A stretch of 6,450 nt of DNA, taken from the NCBI GenBank assembly GCA_012797915.1, contig JAAZOE010000304.1, forward strand, positions 1 to 6,450, given 5' to 3'. This document shows positions 6,343-6,450 of the stretch, piece after piece. This DNA is from Candidatus Zixiibacteriota bacterium. Its GTDB lineage: Bacteria; Zixibacteria; MSB-5A5; GN15; JAAZOE01. The notes beneath the pieces are model-generated. The model did not search any database. It was given only the letters and a program-made list of their open reading frames with translations, and had not been told where the DNA came from. The stretch's first letter is position 1, and the number at the start of each line of letters is the position of its first letter. Position numbers and translations under genes: made by a program.

Positions 6343-6449
6343 GATTTCCCCTCGAGTTTGCGAGTCCGACGATCGAGTATCCCCAGGTAGGCGAACACCC
6401 CGACCCAGATGATCAGGGTCACCGCCAGCACGATATAGTTCGAGGTCAT
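6339..6449 (-). CDS. ccmD: Small heme-exporter membrane protein CcmD
   Basis: A 36-residue protein: one membrane helix (about 5-23, YIVLAVTLIIWVGVFAYLG), then a basic tail (DRRTRKLEGK). This shape, and the place directly before ccmE, match CcmD, the short helper that joins the CcmABC complex and aids release of holo-CcmE. Its TGA stop overlaps the GTG start of ccmE. The ATG is one base from the window edge, so a longer N-terminus cannot be excluded. Sequence similarity in CcmD is too weak to decide by itself; the call rests on size, topology and position. Confidence 0.8.
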   Translation of the reverse strand: MTSNYIVLAVTLIIWVGVFAYLGILDRRTRKLEGKS

Positions 6450-6450
6450 G

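Noticed and set aside
1..6450. CRISPR array, tRNA or rRNA genes, insertion sequence, phage or defence genes
   Set aside because: I saw no regularly spaced repeats, RNA gene signatures, transposase motifs or terminal inverted repeats on either strand.

Overview
The window (about 57% GC by eye) looks like a chromosomal segment from a Gram-negative-type bacterium: it encodes a TonB-dependent outer-membrane receptor, a lipoprotein with a signal peptide, and part of a System I (Ccm) cytochrome c maturation operon. The CcmE variant (CxxxY instead of the usual histidine motif) and the style of the genes point away from a typical gamma-proteobacterium. A deltaproteobacterium-like or candidate-phylum organism of the FCB type is my guess, with low confidence. 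Every gene I can support lies on the minus strand, so the window reads from right to left.

Layout in transcription order. (1) 6449-3745: ccmD, ccmE and ccmF, tightly packed (ccmD and ccmE overlap; 3 nt between ccmE and ccmF). This is the heme-handling part of cytochrome c maturation. CcmE carries heme bound covalently, CcmD is a small membrane helper, and CcmF is the large membrane protein that takes heme from CcmE towards apocytochrome. CcmE has a cysteine (C117, in C-P-S-K-Y) where E. coli has the heme-binding histidine, the hallmark of the variant System I. (2) 3744-3463: an intergenic stretch with two tandem hairpin repeats starting GTAGGGGCCG, a GC-rich palindrome, and a good promoter for the next gene. 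(3) 3462-2329: an unrecognised lipoprotein of 377 residues with an internal GYW repeat. (4) 2271-2242: a strong intrinsic terminator whose T-run directly abuts a consensus -35 box. (5) 2197-2036: a cobalamin riboswitch with a perfect closing P1 stem, followed at 2015-1955 by a series of competing hairpins ending in a U6 terminator. (6) 1940-1: the 5' part of a TonB-dependent receptor, probably a BtuB-like cobalamin transporter, running off the left edge.

Two functional stories stand out. The right half handles heme and cytochrome c assembly. The left half is a B12-repressible uptake gene. The left half has the most unusual structure: the receptor's start codon has no ribosome-binding site, a 10-base copy of the riboswitch B12-box end recurs within the first 30 codons as one arm of a long hairpin, and several alternative pairings converge on the start region. 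I see no CRISPR array, tRNA, rRNA, insertion sequence or plus-strand gene.
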